Shown one piece after another: positions 50,113 through 57,210 of a DNA stretch of 64,000 nt. The notes under the pieces were generated by a model. The model did no database searches. It saw nothing but the letters and a program-made list of their open reading frames with translations, and was not told the origin of the DNA. The position numbers and the translations under genes are program-made. Origin of the DNA: Streptomyces xanthii (GTDB lineage Bacteria > Actinomycetota > Actinomycetes > Streptomycetales > Streptomycetaceae); contig NZ_CP061281.1 of assembly GCF_014621695.1 (NCBI RefSeq), positions 6,758,001-6,822,000 of the forward strand. The letters are read 5' to 3'. Within the stretch, counting starts at the first letter, position 1. Each line of letters opens with the position of its first letter.

Positions 50113-51297
50113 ATGGCCGCAGCCCACTCTTCTTCCGACGGTTTCGCGTTCGACTGGATCGACGGTCAGCGCCGCGGCCGTGAGGCCGCCGGGCTCGTGC
50201 GCACGCTGCGCCCCCGCCCCGCGGACTCCCCGCTCCTCGACCTCGCGAGCAACGACTACCTGGGCCTGGCCCGGCACCCCGAGGTCGTCGAGGGCGCCGC
50301 GCGCGCCGCCCGGCGCTGGGGCGGCGGAGCCACCGGTTCCCGTCTCGTCACCGGCACCACTGAACTGCACACACGGCTGGAGCGGGAGCTCGCCGCGTTC
50401 TGCGGCTTCGAGTCCGCGCTGGTCCTGTCCTCCGGCTACGCGGCCAATCTCGCCGCCGTCACGGCGCTCGCCCCGCACGGCTCGCTGATCGTGTCCGACG
50501 CGGGCAACCACGCCTCGCTGATCGACGGGTGCCGGCTCGCGCGCGGGACCACTCAGGTGGTACCGCACGCCGACCCCGAGGCCGTCCGCAAGGCGCTGTC
50601 GACCCACGACGGGCCCTCCGTGGTGGTGTCCGACACCGTCTTCTCGGTCGACGGCGACCAGGCTCCGTTGTCGGAACTCTCCCATGCCGCACGGGAGTTC
50701 GGGGCCGGACTGATCGTCGACGACGCGCACGGGCTCGGTGTCCTCGGCGCGGGCGGGCGGGGCGCCGCGGACGCGGTGGGTCTCGCGGGCGCCGCGGACA
50801 CCGTCGTGACCGTCACCCTGTCCAAGTCCTTCGGCAGCCAGGGCGGCGCCGTCCTCGGTCCGGCCCGCGTCATCGACCACCTGATCAACACGGCCCGTAC
50901 GTTCATCTTCGACACGGGACTCGCACCGGCCGCCGCGGGCGCCGCCCTCGCCGCGCTCGAACTGCTGCGGGCGCGGCCCGAACTCGCGCGGCAGGCGGGA
51001 CAGGTCGCGAGGGCGCTGCACGAGAGGCTCGTCGCGGAGGGGCTCACGGCCGTCGCGCCCCAGGCGGCGGTCGTCTCCGTGCGGGCACCCTCGCCGCACG
51101 AGGCCGTGCGCTGGGCGGCGGACTGCCGGGAGGCCGGCCTGTCGGTCGGCTGCTTCCGGCCGCCGTCCGTGCCCGACGGGATCTCCCGGCTGCGGCTGAC
51201 CGCCCGTGCCGACCTGACGCAGGATCAGATCGCCGAGGCCGTCGGGGTGATCAGCCGCACGGCGCCCGCCGGGGCGTTCACCGCAGGGAGTCGATGA
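50113..51297 (+). CDS. bioF: 8-amino-7-oxononanoate synthase
   Basis: A 394-residue alpha-oxoamine synthase that condenses alanine with pimeloyl thioester. Landmarks are [67 protein letters not shown] and the PLP Lys in [23 protein letters not shown] precedes the ATG. It is divergent from bioB, so all four late biotin genes share one intergenic control region. Its 3' end overlaps the convergent DUF397 gene by 20 bp. Confidence 0.97.
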   Translation: MAAAHSSSDGFAFDWIDGQRRGREAAGLVRTLRPRPADSPLLDLASNDYLGLARHPEVVEGAARAARRWGGGATGSRLVTGTTELHTRLERELAAFCGFESALVLSSGYAANLAAVTALAPHGSLIVSDAGNHASLIDGCRLARGTTQVVPHADPEAVRKALSTHDGPSVVVSDTVFSVDGDQAPLSELSHAAREFGAGLIVDDAHGLGVLGAGGRGAADAVGLAGAADTVVTVTLSKSFGSQGGAVLGPARVIDHLINTARTFIFDTGLAPAAAGAALAALELLRARPELARQAGQVARALHERLVAEGLTAVAPQAAVVSVRAPSPHEAVRWAADCREAGLSVGCFRPPSVPDGISRLRLTARADLTQDQIAEAVGVISRTAPAGAFTAGSR

Positions 51298-51511
51298 ACC
51301 CCTCCCACGCGGTGGGGGTGAACAGGAGCGCGGGCCCGGCCGGGTCCTTGGAGTCGCGGACGGCGAGCCGCCCGGCCACGGCCCGGCCGTTCGGCCGGGC
51401 CGTCTCGACACAGTTGTTGGCACCCGTGCTGCGGCTGCTGCGGCGCCATCGCGCGGCGCCCAGGAGCGCGGTGGTGGGGACGGTGGGACCGTGCCGAGGG
51501 GGAGCGGTCAT
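51278..51511 (-). CDS. DUF397 domain-containing protein
   Basis: A 77-residue protein with the DUF397 signature: ARWRRSSRSTGANNCVETAR near residue 20 and VRDSKDPAGPALLFTPTAWE near the C-terminus. DUF397 genes in Streptomyces nearly always follow a WhiJ-like XRE-DUF5753 gene and are thought to antagonise it, in an arrangement compared to toxin-antitoxin pairs and related to BldB. It overlaps the XRE gene upstream by 4 bp. Confidence 0.93.
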   Translation of the reverse strand: MTAPPRHGPTVPTTALLGAARWRRSSRSTGANNCVETARPNGRAVAGRLAVRDSKDPAGPALLFTPTAWEGFIDSLR

Positions 51512-52413
51512 GGTGCCTCCTTACCCAGCGCCGGGGCAGCGCGAGGCGTCGGCGTCCTCGCCTGTCCGGCGATCTGTGCGATGAATTCCAGCGAGTCATC
51601 GGGCGGAAGTGCGTGGAGCAGGAGAGCGTCGAAGGCGTGTGCGTACGCCCTGAGGTCTTCTTTCCGCTCGAGATAGAGGCTATTCGTCAAATGGTCGAGG
51701 ACGACCACATCCAGATCGGATGTGTTCGGAAACGAGAAGACTACGAACGGTCCGGTCAGGCCGATGTGCCCGCCCGCCGTGAACGGAAGCACCTGGATCC
51801 GGACATGCGGCAGCCGCGCCGCCTCCACCAGCCACGCCAACTGCCCCTCCAGCACCCCCGGTCCGCCCACCACGCGCCGCAGCACCGCCTCGTCGAGCAC
51901 GGCGGTCAGCTCCAGCGGCGGGTCCGCCCGCAGCACGTCCTGCCGCGCGAGCCGCACCTCCACCAGCGCGTCGATGTGCTGCTCCGGCGTCCCGGCGAGC
52001 ACCGAACGCGTCACCGCGCGCGCGTACTCCGGCGTCTGTAACAGCCCCGGCACCACGCTCGTCTCCAGCGTGCGGATGCGGCAGGCCTGCGACTCCAGGC
52101 TGATGAAGTCCCGGTACGAGGGCGGCAACAGGCCCCGATAGGCGTGCCACCAGTGCTGGACGCCCGCGTCGTCACCGCCGGCCAGCGCGACCAGCAGCTC
52201 GCGCAACCGGGGGTCCCTGGCCTCCAGCGCGTCGAGCAGCAACAGCACGTCCGACGGCTTCACGCCACTGCGGCCCGTCTCGATCCGGCTCACTTTCGAC
52301 TGGTGCCAGCCCACGAGCCGGGCCGCCTCGCCACTGGTGAGCCCGGCGCTCACCCGCAGCGCGCGCAACTCGGCGCCCAGCTTGCGGCGCCGCACCGCGG
52401 GACCGTATTTCAT
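51508..52413 (-). CDS. WhiJ-like XRE regulator with DUF5753
   Basis: A 301-residue regulator. An XRE helix-turn-helix at about residues 10-65 (LRALRVSAGLTSGEAARLVG, then WHQSKVSRIETGRSGVKPSD) is followed by the DUF5753 domain (ISLESQACRIRTLETSVVPG, then LLQTPEYARAVTRSVL; IQVLPFTAGGHIGLTGPFVV). WhiJ-type proteins repress developmental or antibiotic genes until relieved by the small DUF397 partner. It is divergent from an ATP-binding protein gene, and the intergenic region carries a perfect 11-bp inverted repeat that is a good candidate operator. Confidence 0.94.
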   Translation of the reverse strand: MKYGPAVRRRKLGAELRALRVSAGLTSGEAARLVGWHQSKVSRIETGRSGVKPSDVLLLLDALEARDPRLRELLVALAGGDDAGVQHWWHAYRGLLPPSYRDFISLESQACRIRTLETSVVPGLLQTPEYARAVTRSVLAGTPEQHIDALVEVRLARQDVLRADPPLELTAVLDEAVLRRVVGGPGVLEGQLAWLVEAARLPHVRIQVLPFTAGGHIGLTGPFVVFSFPNTSDLDVVVLDHLTNSLYLERKEDLRAYAHAFDALLLHALPPDDSLEFIAQIAGQARTPTPRAAPALGKEAP

Positions 52414-52480
52414 GCTGACTCCTCAGGCTTCGCGGCGCGGCGGCCGCGTCCTCCCGGCCCGTTCGGCTGCGCTCACCCGC

Positions 52481-52531
52481 ACGACGGTAGAACACCCCGC
52501 GTGCGCCCGCCCAAATACGGTCTACCGTCGT
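52481..52531. promoter_or_regulatory. Inverted-repeat operator between WhiJ-like and ATP-binding genes
   Basis: ACGACGGTAGA at 52481-52491 and its exact reverse complement TCTACCGTCGT at 52521-52531 flank 29 bp. The right arm also overlaps a self-palindrome ACGGTCTACCGT (52517-52528), giving three related half-sites. An AT-rich palindrome AGATAT-ATGC-ATATCT follows at about 52555-52570. The repeats probably bind the XRE regulator. Confidence 0.65.
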
Positions 52532-52692
52532 AGAGTTCACCGCTTCGAGCGACAGATATATGCATATCTTGGGGGATCGGCTGCCCGTGAGCAGGCCCAA
52601 GTGGCACTCTGGCGCGAAGCAGTCGGGGGCCGCGCGCGAGAGATCCGCGAGTGCCGGACAAGCGGCCCCGGCGGGAAAGGGACGACGTCGCC

Positions 52693-53133
52693 ATGGCAGA
52701 TCACCAGGAAGCATCCGTCACGCTGCCGAGCGACCCCGCATCGGTGTCGGCCGCCCGCTCCTACGTCGCCACCGTGCTGACCGAATGGGGCATGCCGGTG
52801 GACTGCGACACCGCCGACACGGTCCGCCTGATCGTCTCGGAGCTCGCGACCAACGCGGTGCAGCACACCCGCGGGCAGTCACCCACGTTCACCGTCGACC
52901 TCGAGCTGGAGCGCGACGAGCACCTGCGCATCGGCGTCACCGACAGCCACCCGCGCTATCCCAAGCGCCTGCCCGCCGCCGTCCAGCAGGACAACGGCCG
53001 GGGCATGGTGATCATCCGGTGTCTCACCGCGGAGTGCGGCGGCAGACTCTCGGTCGCCCCGACCCCCGAGGGCGGCAAGACCGTGTGGATCGCCCTGCCG
53101 TGGGTCACCGCGGCACCGACGGCCGTGTACTGA
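52693..53133 (+). CDS. ATP-binding (HATPase_c_2, anti-sigma-like) regulatory protein
   Basis: A 146-residue GHKL ATPase-domain protein of the SpoIIAB/RsbW-like group that accompanies WhiJ/DUF397 genes in Streptomyces. The N box is IVSELATNAVQHTRG, the G1 region is GVTDSHPRYPKR and the lid is QQDNGRGMVIIRCLTAECGG. Such proteins bind ATP and may act as kinase-type switches on an anti-sigma antagonist. I chose the ATG at 52693 (MADHQEASVTLPSD); a GTG at 52651 would add a basic, non-conserved stretch. Confidence 0.9.
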   Translation: MADHQEASVTLPSDPASVSAARSYVATVLTEWGMPVDCDTADTVRLIVSELATNAVQHTRGQSPTFTVDLELERDEHLRIGVTDSHPRYPKRLPAAVQQDNGRGMVIIRCLTAECGGRLSVAPTPEGGKTVWIALPWVTAAPTAVY

Positions 53134-53377
53134 CCCGCGCCCCCCCTTCTCGGAACCCCAGCACGCGGCGGGCCGCCCGGACGCCCCGCGCGGCGGCGCC
53201 CGGAACGCGGCCACGGCCGGACGCGCCTCGTCGGCCCGCCACACCACCGAGATCGTCCGGCTCAGCTCACCGGGATCCAGCCGGCGCATCCCGGCCGGCG
53301 TCGCGGAGGTCCGCGACGCCATGACCGGCTCGGGCGGTGGCTGCGGCGGCCGCGCACCGCACGGGCCGTCGGGACCG

Positions 53378-53899
53378 TCACGGGGAGCGCTCTGGTCCTT
53401 CTGGCGCCTCTTCTCCTGATGGAGCCGCCCGCCGCCTGACGAGCGCCCGCCGCAGCAGCCACGGCATGACCGCCCACAGGCCCGCGCACACCATGAAGGT
53501 GCCCACGCCCGCCGCGATGCCCGCGGCCCGGTTGAGCGTCACGTCGACCACCAGGAGCACCGAAGCGCTCAGGGCGAGCACGAGCGCCCCCATGCCGCAG
53601 GCCGCGAGCCGTGAGGACACCCGCACGATCTGCGGCTTCGCACCGAGGTGGAACAGGACGCGGTGCACGGCCGCCGGGGCGGTCAGCAGCGCGGCCGCCA
53701 GGACCGCGAGCAGCAGCGTCGTCACGTACGTGGCCCGCTGCGTGGTGTCCAGGGACGGGAAGCGGGCCGTGAACGCGAGGGTGAGCAGGAAGGCGAACAG
53801 GAACTGCACCCCGGTCTGCATGACGCGCAGCTCCTGCAGCAGCTCACCGAAGTTGCGGTCGGCCCGCTCCAGCGGCGTCTCGTTGCGCTCGTCGTCCAT
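53378..53899 (-). CDS. DUF6328 family membrane protein
   Basis: A 173-residue membrane protein with four hydrophobic helices. It begins MDDERNETPLERADRNFGEL, then LLQELRVMQTGVQFLFAFLL, the conserved entry of the DUF6328 family. A cytoplasmic Arg-rich tail follows the last helix (LLRRALVRRRAAPSGEEA). The longer open frame upstream of 53899 is not supported. Function is unknown. It shares the strand of the NlpC/P60 gene, but its start lies 67 bp downstream of that gene's stop. Confidence 0.85.
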   Translation of the reverse strand: MDDERNETPLERADRNFGELLQELRVMQTGVQFLFAFLLTLAFTARFPSLDTTQRATYVTTLLLAVLAAALLTAPAAVHRVLFHLGAKPQIVRVSSRLAACGMGALVLALSASVLLVVDVTLNRAAGIAAGVGTFMVCAGLWAVMPWLLRRALVRRRAAPSGEEAPEGPERSP

Positions 53900-53966
53900 G
53901 ACGCATGGGTAACCGCCGGCGCGGGTCTCAACCCTCCACGACCCCCGGGCGGCCGTGCGGCGGGCC

Positions 53967-54440
53967 TCAGCGCACCCGGCCGTACCAGACGCTCTTCGTC
54001 CAGATCTTCTGCAGGCGCACGACGTCCCCGGTCTTCGGGGAGTGCCAGATGCGTCCCTTCCCGGCGTAGATGCCGACGTGGTAGACGCTGCGGCCCGAAT
54101 GGAAGAACACCAGGTCACCCTGCTTGCGGGTGGAGGCCGAGACATGACGGGTCTTGTTGTACTGCTGGGCGGCGGTGCGGGGCAGACTCTTGCCCGCGCG
54201 CTTGAACGAGTAGAGCGTCAGGCCGGAACAGTCGAAGCGGTGCGGCCCGGTGGCGCCCCATTTGTAGGGCGCTCCCTTCTTCGAAGCCGCGATCTGCAGT
54301 GCTTTGGCCGAGGCCGTGGCCGCTGAGGCCTCGGACGCCGCGCCGGGGACCATGAGCCCCGCTCCGGCGACCGCGAGGGTGAGGGCCGAGGCGGTACCGG
54401 CCCGGCTGAGCAGCGACGGAACACGATTGAGCGCAGTCAT
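53967..54440 (-). CDS. Secreted NlpC/P60 cell-wall hydrolase
   Basis: A 157-residue secreted C40 peptidase. A Sec signal peptide (SRAGTASALTLAVAGAGLMV, cleavage near ASEASA) is followed directly by the catalytic domain. The catalytic Cys lies in RFDCSGLTLYSFKRAGKSLP, and the His in SVYHVGIYAGKGRIWHSP. It should cut gamma-D-Glu/diamino-acid or related stem-peptide bonds of peptidoglycan. The ATG at 54440 lies only 17 nt after the 3' end of a ydaO-type riboswitch, so it is predicted to be controlled by cyclic di-AMP like other Streptomyces cell-wall hydrolases. Confidence 0.94.
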   Translation of the reverse strand: MTALNRVPSLLSRAGTASALTLAVAGAGLMVPGAASEASAATASAKALQIAASKKGAPYKWGATGPHRFDCSGLTLYSFKRAGKSLPRTAAQQYNKTRHVSASTRKQGDLVFFHSGRSVYHVGIYAGKGRIWHSPKTGDVVRLQKIWTKSVWYGRVR

Positions 54441-54451
54441 GCGCAACCCTT

Positions 54452-54660
54452 CGTCAACCGCCTGCGAAGGATGACCTGTCGGGTTCGGACTGGCGAAGAT
54501 GCCCGGCCGCGTGATCACGGCTTCACCCCAAGGGCCCCTCGTCCGCAACTCCGGCTGAGCTGCGGCGGCGGCCCGTCGTGCCTGGGTCCTCCACTCCTGC
54601 CGATGCACTTCTGTCGACCTGGCATCCGTGCGGCGGCAGGACTCGGCGTCCGCACGGACC
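54452..54660 (-). promoter_or_regulatory. Cyclic di-AMP riboswitch (ydaO/yuaA type)
   Basis: On the minus strand, the conserved ydaO blocks appear in order: GCCGAGTCCTGCC (54647-54635), GGAGGACCCAGG (54592-54581), TTGGGGTGAAGCC (54531-54519), the GGGC stem region, and CCGACAGGTCATCC with CGCAGGCGG (about 54482-54458). These correspond to B. subtilis ydaO GGGGGACCCA, TTGGGGTGAATC and CCGTCAGCTAACC...GTAAGCG. It lies in the leader of the NlpC/P60 gene. In this class ligand binding usually turns expression off. The boundaries are approximate. Confidence 0.9.
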
Positions 54661-54993
54661 GCCCCGCCGCTGTGGCGGGGGCTTGTCGTCGGAAGGGATC
54701 TTGACGCACTCGTGTCGTGAAATCCGAGCTGAACCAGCGGTAAGTGAGGCTCCTCACGCTTGATCCGTTCAGGTGGACAGTGCGGCATTCGATCTTCGGC
54801 CGAGGGGGCCGACCATGCCCGTACCAGCGGCGGAACCATAGATTCCGCTGCGCGCCTACAGCACGGGCGCAACTCTGTCGGCCCCTCTTCACGTATGAAC
54901 GTCTACGCCGAACGGGGGTACCTCTTCTGGCTCGTTTGGGTCGCCCCGCAGACGGTTCGAGCCGGATCGGGCCTTCGATGACCGCGGAGGACC
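54661..54993. other. Gene-free interval upstream of the riboswitch
   Basis: No convincing gene is present. The interval holds a hairpin CCCCGCC / GGCGGGG at 54663-54681 and a perfect palindrome GTGAGG-CT-CCTCAC at 54744-54757, a possible operator for the NlpC/P60 transcript. A 28-codon ORF at 54895-54981 has no ribosome site. Base composition is less GC-rich than the neighbouring genes. Confidence 0.6.
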
Positions 54994-55302
54994 TCAACCG
55001 ACCGTTTCGGGCGGCAAAGTGACCCTCTGTGTCCGCCTCTCGCCGTCGAGGACCCGCAGCGCGCGGGCGAGGGTGGTGGCGTGGACCTGACTCTCGCCCC
55101 GTCGGTGCATCAGGTCGAGCGCGTCCCGCAGTTCGGTGGCCCGGCTGACGAGGGCCTGTGCCGCGCGCAGCCCCCGATAGGTGTCGTCGCCCCGCGCCGG
55201 ATTGATCCGCGCGATCAGGTCGACCACCTCCAGATAGCGGTCGATCAGCTCGCACTCGGCCCGGGTCAGCGCGGGCAGGGGCGGCAGTTCGGGTGGGTAC
55301 AT
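54994..55302 (-). CDS. Small helical hypothetical protein in the ClpP-like operon
   Basis: A 102-residue protein of unknown function, predicted to be almost wholly helical (CELIDRYLEVVDLIARINPA; QALVSRATELRDALDLMHRR; TTLARALRVLDGERRTQRV). No known motif is recognised. It starts 7 bp after the stop of the ClpP-like gene and so is very probably its operon partner. The fixed spacing suggests it may bind or adjust the ClpP-like ring, but that is inference only. Confidence 0.72.
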   Translation of the reverse strand: MYPPELPPLPALTRAECELIDRYLEVVDLIARINPARGDDTYRGLRAAQALVSRATELRDALDLMHRRGESQVHATTLARALRVLDGERRTQRVTLPPETVG

Positions 55303-55309
55303 CGACCTG

Positions 55310-55948
55310 TCACCTCCGCCCGGGCGCGCCCGGCGCCGAGGTCTTGCGGCTCTGTACGACGTGGTCCACCAGGCCGTGCTCCAGGGCCTGTTCGGCCGTG
55401 AGGACCGTGTCCCGCTCGATGTCCGCGCGCACCTGGTCCTGAGTCCGGGACGAGTGCCGCGCGAGCATCTCCTCCAACTGCTCGCGCATCCGCACGATCT
55501 CCCGCGCCTGGATCTCCAGGTCGGTGGGCTGCCCCTGGACCGGCTCCGGCAGGGCCGGCTGGTCGAGCACCACGCGGGCGCCCGGCAGCATCGTCCGCTT
55601 GCCCGGCGCCCCGGCCGCGAGCAGTACGGCCGCCACCGAGGCGGTCTGCCCCAGGCAGGTCGTCGCCACCTCGCAGCTGACGAACCGCATCGTGTCGTAG
55701 ATCGCGGTCATCGCGCTGAACGAGCCGCCGGGGGAGTTGATGTACAGGGCGATGTCCCGGTCGGGCGCCTGGTGCTCGAGATGCATGAACTGCGCCATCA
55801 CGTCGTTCGCCGACGTGTCGTCGATCGGTGTCCCGAGGAAGACGATGCGCTCCTCCAGGAGCTTCGAGTAGGGGTCGAGCGTGCGCTGTCCCGCGCTCGT
55901 GCGCTCGGTGAACTCCGGCAGGACGTAACGGCTGGTCGGACGGGTCAT
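55310..55948 (-). CDS. ClpP-like protein lacking the catalytic histidine
   Basis: A 212-residue ClpP-family protein with the complete fold: [40 protein letters not shown], the nucleophile region [20 protein letters not shown] (Ser104), and [20 protein letters not shown] with the Asp region. Where active ClpP has RVMIHQP, this protein has RVVLDQP, so the catalytic His is Asp129 (codon GAC). A single base change from CAC explains it. Peptidase activity is therefore doubtful; a structural or regulatory ClpP subunit is likely. It shares an operon with a small unknown gene and is divergent from a Phd antitoxin gene. Confidence 0.93.
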   Translation of the reverse strand: MTRPTSRYVLPEFTERTSAGQRTLDPYSKLLEERIVFLGTPIDDTSANDVMAQFMHLEHQAPDRDIALYINSPGGSFSAMTAIYDTMRFVSCEVATTCLGQTASVAAVLLAAGAPGKRTMLPGARVVLDQPALPEPVQGQPTDLEIQAREIVRMREQLEEMLARHSSRTQDQVRADIERDTVLTAEQALEHGLVDHVVQSRKTSAPGAPGRR

Positions 55949-56013
55949 GGCGGTCGCGCCTCCGCTGCTCGTAGGGGGTCGCCCCGGTGGTGCCGGGCGG
56001 CTTCCTGTAAAAA

Positions 56014-56030
56014 ATGTACAGGACGTACAT
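56014..56030. promoter_or_regulatory. Palindromic operator between ClpP-like and Phd genes
   Basis: ATGTAC-AGGAC-GTACAT (56014-56030) is a perfect inverted repeat, followed by a further GTACG. A -10-like TACGAT (56034-56039) lies 8 nt before the Phd start codon. The site could serve both divergent promoters and is a natural target for Phd autorepression. Confidence 0.65.
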
Positions 56031-56047
56031 GACGTACGATGGGGAGC

Positions 56048-56338
56048 ATGGCCTACGAGATTCCGGTGACGCAAGCGAGGGCTGAGCTCGCCGATCTGAT
56101 CAATCGCGTGGTGTACGGCGGCGAGCGCGTCGTCGTCACCCGGCACGGCAAGCCGCTCGTCGCCCTCGTATCGGCCGCCGACCTGGAGCGACTCCAGGAG
56201 TTCGACGGTCCGGCGGGGGACTCCGCGGAGGAGCCCGTCATCTCGTCCGTCGCTCGTCTGGGTTCTCTGTCGTCCGCTCCGGGCGAACGGCAGAGCTTCG
56301 GCATCGCCGCGGAACACCGGGGTCCCGAGGTCCGTTAG
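56048..56338 (+). CDS. Phd/YefM-family antitoxin, no adjacent toxin
   Basis: A 96-residue protein. Residues 1-55 match the Phd/YefM DNA-binding fold ([20 protein letters not shown], then [20 protein letters not shown]). The C-terminal half is Ser/Glu-rich and probably disordered. I chose the ATG at 56048, which sits 8 nt after a TACGAT -10-like box (leaderless); an ATG three codons earlier overlaps that box. No toxin gene (Doc, YoeB or PIN) follows within the expected distance. It is divergent from the ClpP-like gene, so it may regulate that operon. Confidence 0.9.
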   Translation: MAYEIPVTQARAELADLINRVVYGGERVVVTRHGKPLVALVSAADLERLQEFDGPAGDSAEEPVISSVARLGSLSSAPGERQSFGIAAEHRGPEVR

Positions 56339-56393
56339 GGCCCGGTTGGTCAGCGGCTCACCTTGTCCCGGCAATGGGACGGTCAAGCGACGG

Positions 56394-56420
56394 TTAACCT
56401 CGTTGAAACTCCTCGGTACT
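56394..56420 (+). promoter_or_regulatory. GlnR-like box upstream of urease
   Basis: TTAAC-6 nt-GAAAC-6 nt-GTACT fits the GlnR pattern gTnAC-n6-GaAAC-n6-GtnAC with the first two elements good and the third weak. GlnR control of urease is established in Streptomyces and related genera. Confidence 0.55.
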
Positions 56421-56480
56421 AGCCTTCCGGCCCACGTCACCAGGGGTTTTCGTATCCGGGGTGCGCAAGATCGCGCACAT

Positions 56481-56499
56481 TAGATGTGTGTTACATCTA
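56481..56499 (+). promoter_or_regulatory. Perfect inverted repeat in the urease leader
   Basis: TAGATGT-GTGTT-ACATCTA is a perfect 7-bp inverted repeat with 5-nt spacer, 80 bp before ureA. It is unusually AT-rich for this genome and could be a second operator or an RNA hairpin. No known consensus is recognised. Confidence 0.6.
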
Positions 56500-56578
56500 T
56501 GAGTGCTGGTTACCCCGTCGCGGTGGCCGCGGCAGCCGGGCCCCGCACGGTCCGGAGTGAAGGACTGAGGTGGGACGC

Positions 56579-56881
56579 GTGCAACTGACCCCGCACGAGC
56601 AGGAAAGACTGCTCATCCATGTGGCCGCCGATGTGGCCGAGAAGCGCCGCGCCCGAGGGGTGAGGCTCAATCACCCCGAGGCGATCGCGCTCCTCACCTC
56701 GCACATCCTCGAAGGCGCCCGCGACGGCCGCACCGTCGCCGAACTCATGGCGTCCGGACGCAAGGTGCTCACCCGGGACGACGTCATGGACGGCATTCCC
56801 GAGATGATCCACGACGTCCAGGTCGAGGCGACGTTCCCCGACGGGACGAAGCTCGTCACCGTGCACGAGCCGATCATCTGA
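56579..56881 (+). CDS. ureA: Urease gamma subunit
   Basis: A 100-residue gamma subunit of exactly the family length. It reads [20 protein letters not shown], then [20 protein letters not shown] and [20 protein letters not shown]. The GTG at 56579 gives the normal N-terminus, although a GTG three codons upstream also exists. It forms part of the (alpha-beta-gamma) urease trimer. It is the first gene of ureABCFGD. Confidence 0.97.
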   Translation: MQLTPHEQERLLIHVAADVAEKRRARGVRLNHPEAIALLTSHILEGARDGRTVAELMASGRKVLTRDDVMDGIPEMIHDVQVEATFPDGTKLVTVHEPII

Positions 56882-56898
56882 CGGGAGCGGACGACACC

Positions 56899-57210
56899 TT
56901 GATTCCCGGAGAGATCTTCTATGCCGACGCGCCCGTCGTGGTCAACGAGGGCCGCGACGTCATACGTATGACGGTGCTCAACGCCGCCGACCGGCCCGTC
57001 CAGGTCGGCTCCCACTACCACTTCGCCGAGGCCAACCCCGGCCTCGACTTCGACCGTGCCGCGGCCCGCGGCCGGCGGCTCAACATCGCCGCCGGCACGG
57101 CCGTCCGCTTCGAGCCCGGCATCCCCGTCGACGTCGAGCTCGTTCCTCTCGCCGGCCGCCGCGTCGTCCCCGGCCTGCGCGGTGAGACCGGAGGTCCCCT
57201 CGATGCCTGA
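56899..57210 (+). CDS. ureB: Urease beta subunit
   Basis: A 103-residue beta subunit: [20 protein letters not shown], then [35 protein letters not shown] and [16 protein letters not shown], all conserved family blocks. It starts at TTG, 17 bp after ureA, and overlaps ureC by 8 bp. It packs against the catalytic alpha subunit. Confidence 0.96.
   Translation: MIPGEIFYADAPVVVNEGRDVIRMTVLNAADRPVQVGSHYHFAEANPGLDFDRAAARGRRLNIAAGTAVRFEPGIPVDVELVPLAGRRVVPGLRGETGGPLDA

Noticed and set aside
54895..54981. 28-codon ORF beginning MNVYAERGYLFWLVWVAPQ
   Set aside because: No ribosome site and too short; the hydrophobic stretch is intriguing but not enough to call a gene.
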